From Alentia gelatinosa (lineage: Eukaryota > Annelida > Polychaeta > Phyllodocida > Polynoidae): 64,000 bases of DNA. A model generated the notes under the pieces. It worked only from the letters and a program-made list of their open reading frames with translations, was not told the origin of the DNA and made no database searches. Positions 11,601-22,769 of this stretch are shown piece after piece. Position 1 is the first letter of the stretch; every line of letters begins with the position of its first letter. The DNA is taken from contig OX465590.1 in the NCBI GenBank assembly GCA_950022655.1, positions 39,984,218 to 40,048,217 of the forward strand, read 5' to 3'. The position numbers and the translations under genes are program-made.

Positions 11601-11867
11601 TAACGCGGTATATCTACTCTACATGGTTAGGTGATTAGAGGGGACTAAAGGATGGAAGAGCAGGCAGAGGGTATGATGGAAGTAAACTGTAGGGACGGGG
11701 GGTGATTGAGGGGGCCAGGAAAGGGGACGGTGAGTGAAGGTAGAGGTAAGGGTATACAACAGAGGGAAGTAGAAAGATTGAATAATTCATTTCCAACACC
11801 CACCAAAAGAGTTTCTTGAGCAAACATATATGACCAACTTTAACCTAGTATCTAGGGCTTCTGGTTA
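11601..11867. other. No gene seen
   Basis: Purine-rich unassigned DNA (GGAGGGGA-type runs around 11640-11770). Minus-strand frames here are low-complexity. Confidence 0.4.
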
Positions 11868-12174
11868 AGCCCAATGCCCATCAACCGATTCAGGGTTGAG
11901 CGATTAGTTACCAAATCGTATAGGAGTCTGTCAACTGGTCGTAGGCAAATTACGTAACCCTTCGCTCGACCGGTGGACATTGAGGAGATGGGGTGCTGGA
12001 TATTAGTCCTAAGGAAATCGGTCTACTAATTGGTGGCTCATCCTTGCCTAGCTGTCCTACATCTACCGACTACGGCCGACTCCATTAGGATGCCTTGGGT
12101 GAGACAAATTACCGTCTGTTTGTCGCCGACAAAGGTACATGAATGTTCCGGAATAGGTAAATGGGCATTGAGCT
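11868..12174. mobile_element. 307-bp MITE, TTA duplication, copy 1
   Basis: Ends AGCCCAATGCCCATC and GATGGGCATT-type inverse (AATGGGCATTGAGCT). TTA is duplicated at 11865-11867 and 12175-12177. A copy of identical length is at 27787-28093. The 3-bp TTA duplication suggests a PIF/Harbinger-mobilised element. Confidence 0.8.
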
Positions 12175-12227
12175 TTAGAAGAAGGAAAACGGAACAAGTT
12201 GTACTTTTTACAGCATGCTCTGTATGA

Positions 12228-12243
12228 GTTATATATATATATA

Positions 12244-12275
<32 letters not shown>

Positions 12276-12288
12276 ATATATATATATG
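12228..12288. repeat. (TA)n microsatellite
   Basis: Almost pure TA/AT dinucleotides. Chance frames of alternating I and Y span it in both directions. Confidence 0.9.
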
Positions 12289-12746
12289 CTGTATAGTCTA
12301 GAGTCTAGACTGTCTAGGTGTAGACCTGCGCGGTGTCCACCCACAGGCCGTGCTGTCACCATCAAGGGTCACCATCAAGCTGGGGCCGATGTCCGCTACG
12401 TCTTGACCGCCACCGGAGTGCTGCAGGGTCTGCTGTTACAGGCTCCCGCCATAGGCTACCATCGAGCTGAAGCAGGATTCACGTGTAGAGACTAATGTAC
12501 CTGAGGTGGTGTGATTCACTCCTTTCCCTACAGTGCAATTCACACTTAAAAACTAATATACCTGAGACTGGTGTACTTCACACCTTTCCCCCAGTCTCAG
12601 ACAGTTCTCCCTTTGTACGAAAGTCTCAAGGCAAGGTGCTTTTACCAGTCTCAAGAAAAAATGGTGAATTTAAAGCGGGATACACATGATAGGATTCATG
12701 TACATCAAAAGGTGTTTTTATCTGAGAAGAATCCTGTAATGGAACT

Positions 12747-13063
12747 GGGACCTGTTTCACTAGTTTCGTGCCATGTCTTGATCAGTAGATGGCGTCTAGA
12801 TGGTGTGCCCGGTTTCATAGGAACTAGACATTAGATTTCATTTTGTCCGTTCTTGCTTGCACTGTTGGTGCTGCTTTTCATGTCTGTCTAACACTTTTGT
12901 CACAAAACTAGTGAAACAGGTCCATGACGTGTAGATTTTTCGAATTCTTATGTTTGGGGTCTGTCTTTACCTAAGGGCAGCTACTTGTGTTGTCACAAAA
13001 CTAGACAACCCCACTGTCTGTATGGTGTCACAGACATGTCACGAAACTAATGAAACAGGTCCC
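12747..13063. mobile_element. GGGACCTGTTTCA element, copy 1
   Basis: Inverted ends GGGACCTGTTTCACTAG and TAATGAAACAGGTCCC. Internal words CACTGTTGGTGCTGCT and TGTCTGTCTA recur in 28839-29286 and 58541-58829. It contains a second internal GTGAAACAGGTCC (12911), so it may be two overlapping copies. No duplication could be read at its edges. Confidence 0.65.
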
Positions 13064-13624
13064 AGGTCTTTGTTTAAATTGTAGGGCTCAAATTCCCTGA
13101 CACATCTTTTTCCCCTGCAATTGTTGGCGACATTTTGCCTTAAAAAGGAACAGAATCTCGCGAGATTTTGAACCCTGTAAGGTACATGGATCCCACAGTG
13201 TGAATCCTACTTAATTCACATAGAAAGACAGACCTGGTACATAGTCTGATACACAGCCACAGTGAATAGCCGCTCTGGTACTCAAGTAGTCTGGAGGTGA
13301 ACGGTTTGAAAAAAGAACATGTGACCCTATTTTTTCTTTTTTTTTAAATACGTTTCTTTATTGCATATAAAATAAATTTGACAAATTTGCTTCTGCTCTG
13401 GATTCATACAATACAATAAAGAGGCTTGGACCTCAGCCCAATTAGGGGCTGCTTTCCATGGTCCTGCCTAACAGGGTAAGCTTAGTGAACTCTGGTATTT
13501 GGTTTATATATGGTCATCTTGAATCACATAAATATACAAACAAATGATACACCATGAATAACGGAAAAGTGTGTAGAACAACCTCCCTCCCACAGGGGCT
13601 AACCTAATTTGATATAGTCAAATA

Positions 13625-13930
13625 ATATCGTAAAACTGGATGAGTTTTGATCTTGGCCAACGTATGCCATGAATGGATTTTGGCTTAGTGACTTCATGAG
13701 GCGAGGCCGAGTGAAGTCCGGAGCCAAAACTCCAGGAGTTGCATGCGGTGGCCACGATTAAAACGAATCAGGTTTTGACTTTATCCTACCCTGTCTCCTC
13801 GATTTTGGAATATCATGTGATAAAAATTCTGTATGCCACTAGTGGCATATAAAACTCCGTATGCCAGGCAGCGTGGCATACGGAAACTCAATGTTAAGCC
13901 TATGGGATTTTATATTAGGGGTAGGATAAA
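13625..13930. mobile_element. Bipartite fold-back element, copy E
   Basis: Hairpin 13640-13765: CTTGGCCAACGTATGCCATG pairs with GCATGCGGTGGCCACG, tip GAGGCGAGGCC. Then a segment from TTATCCTACCC (13791) to GGGTAGGATAA (13919-13929). The segment repeats the stem word as CCGTATGCCA and TGGCATACGG. Close relative at 59454-59709. Confidence 0.75.
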
Positions 13931-14168
13931 GCAGTGAGACACACTTGCTCATATTATACTTCCACATATAACATGGCTTGCTGGCCTTCTATTGGCTAGG
14001 TTAGGTACATAGGTTGTGACTCACCAAAATGCCCCTGTAAATTTTAAGCGTGTTCAAAAATCAAAATCTCATGGGATTCTTTACCTTGTGAGGGGTAATT
14101 GTCACCAAATCAAGTTTGTTTCAGGGAAATGGAATTCTACAAATCAGATGAAGAGATCTTGTTCGAAT

Positions 14169-16693
14169 ACAGAATCTCCAGCAGGATTTGTCTAAGAGAA
14201 ATTGCCTATGAGGTACTAGAATCCCATCATGTGAATCCCACCTAACAGGGTACAGAATCTCAGCAGGATTTGTCTAAGAGAAATTGCCTATGAGGTACAT
14301 GAATCCCATCATGTGAATCCCACCTAACAGGGTACAGAATCTCCAGCAGGATTTGTCTAAGAGAAATTGCCTATGAGGTACATGAATCCCATCATGTGAA
14401 TCCCACCTAACAGGGTACAGAATCTCAACAGGATTTGTCTCAGAGAAATTGCCTATGAGGTACATGAATCCCATCATGTGAATTCCACCTAACAGGGTAC
14501 AGAATCTCAACAGGATTTGTCTCAGAGAAATTGCCTATGAGCTACATGAATCCCATCATATGAATTCCACCTAACAGGGTACAGAATCTCAGCAGGATTT
14601 GTCTAAGAGAAATTGCCTATGAGGTACATGAATCCCATCATATGAATTCCACCTAACAGGGTACAGAATCTCAGCAGGATTTGTCTAAGAGAAATTGCCT
14701 ATGAGGTACATGAATCCCATCATATGAATTCCACCTAACAGGGTACAGAATCTCAGCAGGATTTGTCTAAGAGAAATTGCCTATGAGGTACATGAATCCC
14801 ATCATGTGAATCCTACCTAACAGGGTACAGAATCTCAGCAGGATTTGTCTAAGAGAAATTGCCTATGAGGTACATGAATCCCATCATGTGAATCCCACCT
14901 AACAGGGTACAGAATCTCAACAGGATTTGTCTCAGAGAAATTGCCTATGAGGTACATGAATCCCATCATATGAATTCCACCTAACAGGGTACAGAATCTC
15001 AGCAGGATTTGTCTAAGAGAAATTGCCTATGAGGTACATGAATCCCATCATGTGAATCCCACCTAACAGGGTACAGAATCTCCAGCAGGATTTGTCTAAG
15101 AGAAATTGCCTATGAGGTACATGAATCCCATCATGTGAATTCCACCTAACAGGGTACAGAATCTCAACAGGATTTGTCTCAGAGAAATTGCCTATGAGGT
15201 ACATGAATCCCATCATGTGAATTCCACCTAACAGGGTACAGAATCTCAACAGGATTTGTCTCAGAGAAATTGCCTATGAGCTACATGAATCCCATCATAT
15301 GAATTCCACCTAACAGGGTACAGAATCTCAGCAGGATTTGTCTAAGAGAAATTGCCTATGAGGTACATGAATCCCATCATATGAATTCCACCTATTAGGG
15401 TACAGAATCTCAGCAGGATTTGTCTAAGAGAAATTGCCTATGAGGTACATGAATCCCATCATATGAATTCCACCTAACAGGGTACAGAATCTCAGCAGGA
15501 TTTGTCTAAGAGAAATTGCCTATGAGGTACATGAATCCCATCATGTGAATCCTACCTAACAGGGTACAGAATCTCAGCAGGATTTGTCTAAGAGAAATTG
15601 CCTATGAGGTACATGAATCCCATCATGTGAATCCCACCTAACAGGGTACAGAATCTCAACAGGATTTGTCTCAGAGAAATTGCCTATGAGGTACATGAAT
15701 CCCATCATATGAATTCCACCTAACAGGGTACAGAATCTCAGCAGGATTTGTCTAAGAGAAATTGCCTATGAGGTACATGAATCCCATCATGTGAATCCCA
15801 CCTAACAGGGTACAGAATCTCAACAGGATTTGTCTCAGAGAAATTGCCTATGAGGTACATGAATCCCATCATATGAATTCCACCTAACAGGGTACAGAAT
15901 CTCAGCAGGTTTTGTCTAAGAGAAATTGCCTATGAGGTACATGAATCCCATCATGTGAATCCCACCTAACAGGGTACAGAATCTCAACAGGATTTGTCTC
16001 AGAGAAATTGCCTATGAGGTACATGAATCCCATCATATGAATTCCACCTAACAGGGTACAGAATCTCAGCAGGATTTGTCTAAGAGAAATTGCCTATGAG
16101 GTACATGAATCCCATCATGTGAATCCCACCTAACAGGGTACAGAATCTCAACAGGATTTGTCTCAGAGAAATTGCCTATGAGGTACATGAATCCCATCAT
16201 ATGAATTCCACCTAACAGGGTACAGAATCTCAGCAGGATTTGTCTAAGAGAAATTGCCTATGAGGTACATGAATCCCATCATGTGAATCCCACCTAACAG
16301 GGTACAGAATCTCAACAGGATTTGTCTCAGAGAAATTGCCTATGAGGTACATGAATCCCATCATATGAATTCCACCTAACAGGGTACAGAATCTCAGCAG
16401 GATTTGTCTAAGAGAAATTGCCTATGAGGTACATGAATCCCATCATGTGAATCCCACCTAACAGGGTACAGAATCTCAACAGGATTTGTCTCAGAGAAAT
16501 TGCCTATGAGGTACATGAATCCCATCATATGAATTCCACCTAACAGGGTACAGAATCTCAGCAGGATTTGTCTAAGAGAAATTGCCTATGAGGTACATGA
16601 ATCCCATCATGTGAATCCCACCTAACAGGGTACAGAATCTCAGCAGGATTTCTCTGAGACAAACACTCTATGAGGTACATGAATCCCATTTGT
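14169..16693. repeat. 82-bp satellite, about 30 units
   Basis: Units of 82-83 bp run from ACAGAATCTCAGCAGGATTT through GAGGTACATGAATCCCATC to CACCTAACAGGGT. They are the right end of the AGTGGGATTC transposon family (compare 38275-38345). A nine-unit block of 739 bp is duplicated (14252-14990 and 14991-15729). From 15655 a 164-bp two-unit block repeats (15655, 15819, 15983, 16147, 16311, 16475). The last unit reverts to the ancestral sequence (GAGACAAACACTCTATGAGG). Minus-strand frames here are repeat artefacts. Confidence 0.95.
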
Positions 16694-17360
16694 TTATCAT
16701 CTTGTCTAATGTATAATCTATAGGAGACGCCAACGTAGAAGATCGTCTGTGAACAGACGAACAATTGTACCGTCTTTAAATGTGCTTGAATAAAAAGTTG
16801 TAATGGTCAGAACTTTATAATGTGTCAGCATAAATCATTGGTATGATCAGATCTGATTTCACATATATTATTATATATATTATATATAAATATAAATATC
16901 GAATGACAACGTATTTATTATTCACTGCGTTATTACCCCGCCTCCGTTGTGAGGCTTGTTGATATGTATAATGCTCATACCATGGTTACTCTTCCTTTCT
17001 CGCAGGCTCTGAGCTGCTCTAACCGTTATTGCCACTTCTGTTCCCGCCTCCGATGAGCTCAAACCGTATTGTGAAAATACTTACTGTTTCGAGGCTAGCT
17101 CATATCTATGTAATCTACATATTGTGGCAGCTTTATAGGTTTTATACCTATTGTATTTTAAATGAATAAAGTCTGTTTATGTATGTTATTATTACCGCCA
17201 ACTACTGTGTTACTCTCCTTCTTTATAATGAGATCAATATTATACATATATACACATATGGCATGAAGACTCTACGCAGTTGACACACTCTCTCCTCGAG
17301 TCGCCCTCTATCAGAATCTATCCCCACACTTTCCTTTCCATCCCCATTCGTCTGCCGCTA
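16694..17360. other. No gene seen
   Basis: AT-rich DNA with a TATATA-rich patch at 16863-16900, a small palindrome (GTCTGTGAACAGAC, 16744) and an AATAAA at about 17163. No coding block is supported. Confidence 0.4.
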
Positions 17361-17364
17361 GCCA

Positions 17365-17456
17365 CTCCCTGTCACTACCCTGTCACTGTCAGCCTGTCAC
17401 TGTCACCCTGTCATTGTCACTACCCGGCTTCCTGTCACTGTCACTCCCCCGTGTCA
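17365..17456. repeat. Imperfect CTGTCACT repeats
   Basis: About ten spaced copies of TGTCACT or close variants (CCTGTCACTGTCA) run up to GTGTCACGTGG. The block is pyrimidine-biased, and the frames crossing it come from the repeats. Confidence 0.7.
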
Positions 17457-17676
17457 CGTGGTGCTATTTTCCCGCTCACAAATCTGCCCCACGTGCTCCG
17501 CCTGTCACCGGCGAGCACTCACCGTCTGGGTGCACCTATTATCGCCCATCTGGCCGCCATTCCAACATGGCGCTGAGGTCTCGGATCGACTTCAGTTCCC
17601 GCTTCAGCAGTCTGCCCACGGCCTGATCTGCCTGCCCCACGGTGTCATGGGGGTCGGCTAACGGCCGCCGGGACCG
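17457..17676. other. GC-rich stretch, possible CpG-type promoter
   Basis: Raised GC content with GGCCGCCATTCCAACATGG at 17550, which resembles the YY1-type initiator context near many animal transcription starts. An ATG at 17566 opens only 19 codons before a stop, with no good donor. Function is conjecture. Confidence 0.2.
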
Positions 17677-18350
17677 CCGTATAGGCCAGTTTCTATTGGG
17701 AGCCAAAGTGAACCCGCTGAAACCACAGATACCCACCTACAAAACACCATTTCCGCTGGCCAGTAAGAACGAGGCTTAGTGCTAAAGCTATGGGGGTTTG
17801 AGGCTAGACTTATGTTTTTGGTCTCGTTTGTTACTTTTGAAGTGAAGTTTATAACTATCGTCTCTGAATAACTTTGTTTCAAAACTACGATGACAGTTGT
17901 TAAGTTCATTAAAAATTTGGATCTAACATATAATCTTGAACCTACATAGTCTAAGTACTGTGCGCCTATACCCGGAAATAGTATTTTGTAACCGGCTATC
18001 TGTGGTTGCAGCGGGTCCACTTTGGCTCTCTATTGGCCGATTTCCCGTCACCGATCTACAGTTAGGAACCATCAACAGACTTTAAGCACAACTGACCCAA
18101 AATCGGTCAATGGAAACGACCCAGCTCATGAAATGACCCACGACTTTTTCTGCTTAGATTATGCAATGTGGCACCACTCACCACTGAGTGAAAGCTTGGT
18201 CAGTGAGTGAAATCTACTACCCTCACCGATTTTTCTAGATCGACGCACAGTCGGTGGTGTACCACCAACAGGCTTTCTGGGTGATTCAAAAAAACCTCTG
18301 CCGTTTTCCTCAGCCAATAGAAACAAGCCTTAGCCTGCTGCCCGCCTGCC
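17677..18350. mobile_element. Fold-back element with ~60-bp inverted arms
   Basis: 17679-17740 (GGCCAGTTTCTATTGGGAGC, then AGTGAACCCGCTGAAACCAC) pairs with 17975-18035 (TCTGTGGTTGCAGCGGGT, CTCTCTATTGGCCGA). The following part to 18330 (GATTATGCAATGTGGCACCA, CACTGAGTGAAAGC, TTTTCCTCAGCCAATAGAAA) matches 24484-24735, so two related MITEs may be joined. Confidence 0.6.
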
Positions 18351-18354
18351 ACCT

Positions 18355-18655
18355 TAGGTTCCCGGGTCCCATTGAATAAATAGACAACAATTGGTAGATT
18401 TGCTTCAGCTTGTGTATTACTATGCATCAACCTCTCGTGGTTTACAAAACAGCCATATTAAAGGGTATATAACTAGGGACTATATTTTTGCTGTATAGCA
18501 CAAACGGAGCTATTTTCCCGTATACCATAGCTTTGAGGCTGTATACCACAGTTTTGAATCGGTATACCATAGTTATGGTATCTGACAATTTTTAAAACAA
18601 TGAGTAGTGGTTTACCGAGTCCCCAGACCTTCCTAATGAGTTCTTTGTATACCAT
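18355..18655. repeat. Dispersed repeat fragments
   Basis: ACATCAACCTCTCGTG-type words (18425) recur at 26650. GTATACCATAG/TGTATACCACAG is repeated three times at 18518-18570. GGGACTATATTTTTGCTGTA resembles 26460-26500 in reverse. No gene is supported. Confidence 0.4.
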
Positions 18656-18667
18656 GGCTGATTATCT

Positions 18668-18850
18668 TGTACATGAAGACACATTTCTCATTCAAGGGAT
18701 ATCGTTTAATGATATTCAAGTCTGTCCGCTAAGACAGACTCAGCCGTCCATAAGGTCGTCTATAAGTGTTGAATAAAGTTGGCCCACATCATCTCTATGG
18801 CATATGGAAAATGGTCTTCATGTACGAGCCTAGATTATTAAACAGGTCCC
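18668..18850 (-). mobile_element. GGGCCTGTTTAATAATC family, partial copy
   Basis: Contains CTGTCCGCTAAGACAGACTC, CGTCCATAAGGTCGTC and the terminal CCTAGATTATTAAACAGGTC. Its other end is truncated near 18668. Confidence 0.65.
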
Positions 18851-19358
18851 AGGTCACCCCGCGCCCGGTCTACGTGGTCCGCTGTGGTGAAGAGAAAAGC
18901 CACCAGCGGCATGGCTGGGTGTGTGTGTAGAGGGAGGTGACAAGGTCAGACAAGGTCAGACAGGTACCGGGATGGAATGGTGTCAGTGGGCAGGTAATAA
19001 TATACGGAAACGGGGTTACTTTAGCTGTCCGTGATTAATATGCGGTCAAATTGGCGATTAGATGAACCAATGCCAAAGGTAGAGGTTTACCTAATTGTCA
19101 ATTTTACCAAGTATTTATCACGTACTGACACAGTATACCTGTTTTCCTATTATCATATACATTAAAATATCCAATTTTTGTCTTTGTTTCTGGTCGATTT
19201 TTTCATTTCGCCGCTGTACATATTCCGCACACTACATACATACCCTGTACCTCACAGGTTACGTGTTGTACGGCCATAAAGACAACATGGGTAGGAGCGG
19301 GCGGTATATGCAGGTATATATGGGTAACAAAGAGAGGCGGATGTGTGTCTCTATCTCC
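18851..19358. other. No gene seen
   Basis: Contains a short tandem ACAAGGTCAG doublet (18939-18960). The frame 19095-19361 has no splice or family support. Confidence 0.35.
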
Positions 19359-19360
19359 TA

Positions 19361-19635
19361 AAGTGGGATTCCCACGGTGGCATTAATGTACCTCACAGGG
19401 TTTAAAATCTCATGAGACTTTTTAGGGGTAAATATCGCTATCAATTGCAAGGGGGAAACATGTCTCAGGGAAATGGAATCCCACAATTTAGATGAAGATA
19501 TTGTGTCTCAGCCGAACAACCTGTGATGTACATGAATCGCATTGTGTGAATCCCGCTTTAAGTGGAATTTACATGATGAGATTCATTTACCTCAAAGGGT
19601 TCAAAATCTCATGAGATTCTATTTCTTTTAGGGTA
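19361..19635. mobile_element. AGTGGGATTC-family element fragments
   Basis: AAAGTGGGATTCCCACGGTGG opens the fragment and TGTGAATCCCGCTTTAAGTGG (19544) joins it to a second fragment. ATCTCATGAGA and TCAGGGAAATGGAATCCCAC are family words. It leads into the 46-bp satellite. Confidence 0.65.
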
Positions 19636-20755
19636 AATGCTCTCAACATGAATCTCAGCAGGATTTGTCTCAGACAAACACTCTGTGAGGTACATGAATC
19701 TCAGCAAGATTTGCCTCAGACAAACAACCTGTGAGGTACATGAATCTCAGCAGGACTTGTCTCAGACAAACAACCTGTGAGATAAATGAATCTCAGCAGG
19801 ACTTGTCTCAGACAAACACCCTGTGAGGTACATGAATCTCAGCAGGATTTGTCTCAGACAAACACCCTGTGAGGTACATGAATCTCAGCAAGATTTGTCT
19901 CAGACAAACACCCTGTGAGGTACATGAATCTCAGCAGGATTTGTCTGAGACAAACACCCTGTGAGGTACATGCATCTCAGCAGGATTTGTCTGAGACAGA
20001 CACCCTGTGAGGTACATGAATCTCAGCAAGATTTGTCTCAGACAAACAACCTGTGAGGTACATGAATCTCAGCAGGACTTGTCTCAGACAAACAACCTGT
20101 GAGGTATATGAATCTCAGCAGGACTTGTCTGAGACAAACACCCTGTGAGGTACATGAATCTCAGCAGGATTTGTCTCAGACAAACACCCTGTGAGGTACA
20201 TGAATCTCAGCAAGATTTGTCTCAGACAAACAACCTGTGAGGTACATGAATCTCAGCAGATTTGTCTCAGACAAACACCCTGTGAGGTACATGAATCTCA
20301 GCAGGATTTGTCTGAGACAAACACCCTGTGAGGTACATGAATCTCAGCAGGATTTGTCTGAGACAAACACCCTGTGAGGTACATGCATCTCAGCAGGATT
20401 TGTCTGAGACAGACACCCTGTGAGGTACATGAATCTCAGCAAGATTTGTCTCAGACAAACAACCTGTGAGGTACATGAATCTCAGCAGGACTTGTCTCAG
20501 ACAAACAACCTGTGAGGTATATGAATCTCAGCAGGACTTGTCTGAGACAAACACCCTGTGAGGTACATGAATCTCAGCAGGATTTGTCTCAGACAAACAC
20601 CCTGTGAGGTACATGAATCTCAGCAGGATTTGTCTCAGACAAACACCCTGTGAGGTACATGAATCTCAGCAAGATTTGTCTCAGACAAACAACCTGTGAG
20701 GTACATGAATCTCAGCAGGATTTGTCTGAGACAAACACCCTGTGAGGTACATGAA
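19636..20755. repeat. 46-bp satellite, about 24 units
   Basis: Unit: ATGAATCTCAGCAGGATTTG then TCTCAGACAAACACCCTGTG then AGGTAC. It derives from the same transposon end as the 82-bp satellite but omits the outermost 36 bp. Blocks starting TGCATCTCAG at 19971 and 20384 show a nine-unit higher-order repeat of 413 bp. The array ends with the intact terminus CACCGTGTGAATCCCGCTT. Confidence 0.95.
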
Positions 20756-21055
20756 TCCCACCGTGTGAATCCCGCTTTATGTGATCGTGATGCTGTTCAT
20801 GTGCGGCAGAGATTGGGTGTGTTACATTTTGTTCAGCATTATCTAGATACATATGTTCCGAGTCGTCAACTCAATAAAGGGGCAGTCGCCTCAATTTACT
20901 ACAAATTGGTTTTCTTGGCTGTGCCTTACATATCGTAATACCACAATATGGTTACGAGTGGCGAATTTGCAGTTCCATGATGATCTGATAAACTCAAGCA
21001 TTTTATCGTATAAGATGGAGTTATTATGTGTTACTGTATCAAATACAAACAGTGA

Positions 21056-21450
21056 TTATATAAAACGAGACCATGCTGTACAAGCTACAAAACGAGATTA
21101 TAATATATGGTTTGTACGGAACGGGGCATGTATACGAGTATAGAATTTCAGCAGGATTTGTCTCAGACAAACACCCTGCGAGGTACATAAAATGTCTCGT
21201 TCTGCACAGAGCATAAGCCATCATCGAGTTTTGTACCTTGTACAAGCATGGTAGGTCGTTATATATTTTCTATATATACCCGAAATTGATAGAAATAGTG
21301 AACTTAATTTGGCCTAACAACTGATGTTTCATTTAACACGTACGGAACAGTGTTCCGTATTTTGCCATACGGAACACTGTTCCGTACAGTATTTTTACGT
21401 TATGTGGCGAAACGTTGCATATTTACAATGTATACGGCATGGGTATATTA
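21056..21450. mobile_element. GACCATGCTGTACAAG hairpin element with satellite unit in its loop
   Basis: Arms GACCATGCTGTACAAGCTAC and TACCTTGTACAAGCATGGTA flank a 21142-21190 insert that is one unit of the 46-bp satellite (TTTCAGCAGGATTTGTCTCA, CACCCTGCGAGGTAC). The second half has GGAACAGTGTTCCGTA and ends at GGCATGGGTATAT. Relatives: 34722-35063, 49481-49735, 52861-53203, 53537-53876. Confidence 0.75.
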
Positions 21451-21464
21451 AAGAGGAAACCCTT

Positions 21465-21750
21465 GAAAGTTAAGGGTCTGACCTCGTATCCCATCGAGTT
21501 TGAATCACGTAGTAATTCACAAGGCGAAGCCGCGTGAATTGCTATGTGATTCAAATGAGATTGGATCGAGCTCTGACCCTAAACTTTCATGGGTTTCTGA
21601 ATTCATCTCACCTTAATATTGACTAATGGGCTAACATTTGTGACATTATCCCCCATTGGAAATATTTCCTAAATATCTAATGGGTGTTAGATACGAGTTT
21701 CCAATGTTAAGTCTATGGAGAAAGAATATCTGGGGTGAGATAAAGTAAAA
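21465..21750. mobile_element. Bipartite fold-back element, copy F
   Basis: Hairpin 21478-21590: GTTTGAATCACGTAGTAATT pairs with GAATTGCTATGTGATTCAAA, tip GGCGAAGCC (GCGAAGC at 21524-21530). A segment from CATCTCACC to GGGGTGAGATAA follows. The stem word CTCGTATC returns there as GATACGAG. Confidence 0.75.
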
Positions 21751-22552
21751 TACAGTACAGGCTCTGAACATGTTATGCAAGGCCATTGAGATGGATCCTG
21801 TATCAACAGTGATCTGGACAGTAAAAACTAGGTCACAAGGACAGTCTTTCCCGCGCATTGTTATCCCTTATTGATACGAGACTCTCATCATTTCAGCTTA
21901 GGAGGAGCTAATAAGGGTTTTGCCTGACAGCCAATATGCAGCCCTTTTCTCAGCGCACTTTTCTAAGCTCACATGTAGGGAGGTATTACGAGAAAACTGT
22001 ATTCCTGTGGGCGAATTATTACTTAACCAACCCGTCCCCGGACATTTAACACGAGGTCATAAGAGCTCGTGGGATATTTTTATCCAAAGTTACGAGATGA
22101 CGTACCAAGAAAGTTAAGACGTTTCCCTTGCAGCATATGCCTATAAATATCGAGAATCACTTAGAAATTTATCAAAACTTGATGACATCGAACTGCTCTT
22201 CAAAGTGTACCTGGCAGACATCATTTGGTGCTATGTTCACAACCTCATTTTCATAAAATGATTTAAAATATTTTAAATTGGTTTTCGTTGTGTTATTTAT
22301 GATTATGATATCATTTTTTAAATCCTTGGTATGAATTTTTATACGTGTGCTGTCTATTTTTTTTAAAATCCAAATATTTCCATGTTACGTACAACCGTTC
22401 GTATTCAAAGTATGGTGAAACCTCGCCATACCATGGCAGTATGGTGGTACGTGTCACTACCACTTCCCTAGCAGAGGTTGGTATTTACAGTATTTTCTGG
22501 CGTAGGTATATGATACATACTTACACTGGCATCTGCGATACCAAAACATTCT
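21751..22552. other. No gene seen
   Basis: Unassigned. The frames 21920-22117 and 22345-22644 show no family resemblance or splice support. Confidence 0.4.
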
Positions 22553-22769
22553 GGGAACCGTTTAATAAACTAGGATCGTACAGGTCATTTTCCTGTACCT
22601 CGCACAAGGTCTATTGTTTTATAAAATTTAAGTCTGTTCGCTAAGACAGTATTAGCCGTCCATGAGATGGTCCATTATTGGTGAATAAAGTTGACCCACA
22701 TCGTCCCTGGGTCTCTATGGCATACAGAAAAGGGTCTACATGTGTGATCTTAGATTATCAAACGGGCCC
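22553..22769. mobile_element. GGGCCTGTTTAATAATC family, complete copy
   Basis: Left GGGAACCGTTTAATAAACTA, right TTAGATTATCAAACGGGCCC. Internal CTGTTCGCTAAGACAGTATT and GGGTCTCTATGGCATACAG match 62874-63091. About 217 bp. Confidence 0.75.

Larger units (their letters stand above)
12470..14168. mobile_element. AGTGGGATTCACACG-family element broken by nested insertions
   Basis: Pieces of the family seen intact at 55342-55893 and 63235-63790 occur in order: GAGACTGGTGTACTTCACAC near 12565, GAACAGAATCTCGCGAGATT near 13150, CACAGTGAATAGCCGC near 13258, CTTGCTGGCCTTCTATTGGC near 13977, and GGGAAATGGAATTCTACAAA near 14126. Two other elements (12747-13063 and 13625-13930) sit inside. The element's right end continues directly into the 82-bp satellite. 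Confidence 0.65.

Noticed and set aside
14274..15249. Two identical 78-codon minus-strand frames
   Set aside because: They fall in the two copies of the nine-unit satellite block; no signal of selection or splicing.
14169..20755. Regular direct repeats that could be taken for a CRISPR array
   Set aside because: Units are contiguous with no unique spacers, derive from a transposon end, and the context is eukaryotic without cas genes.
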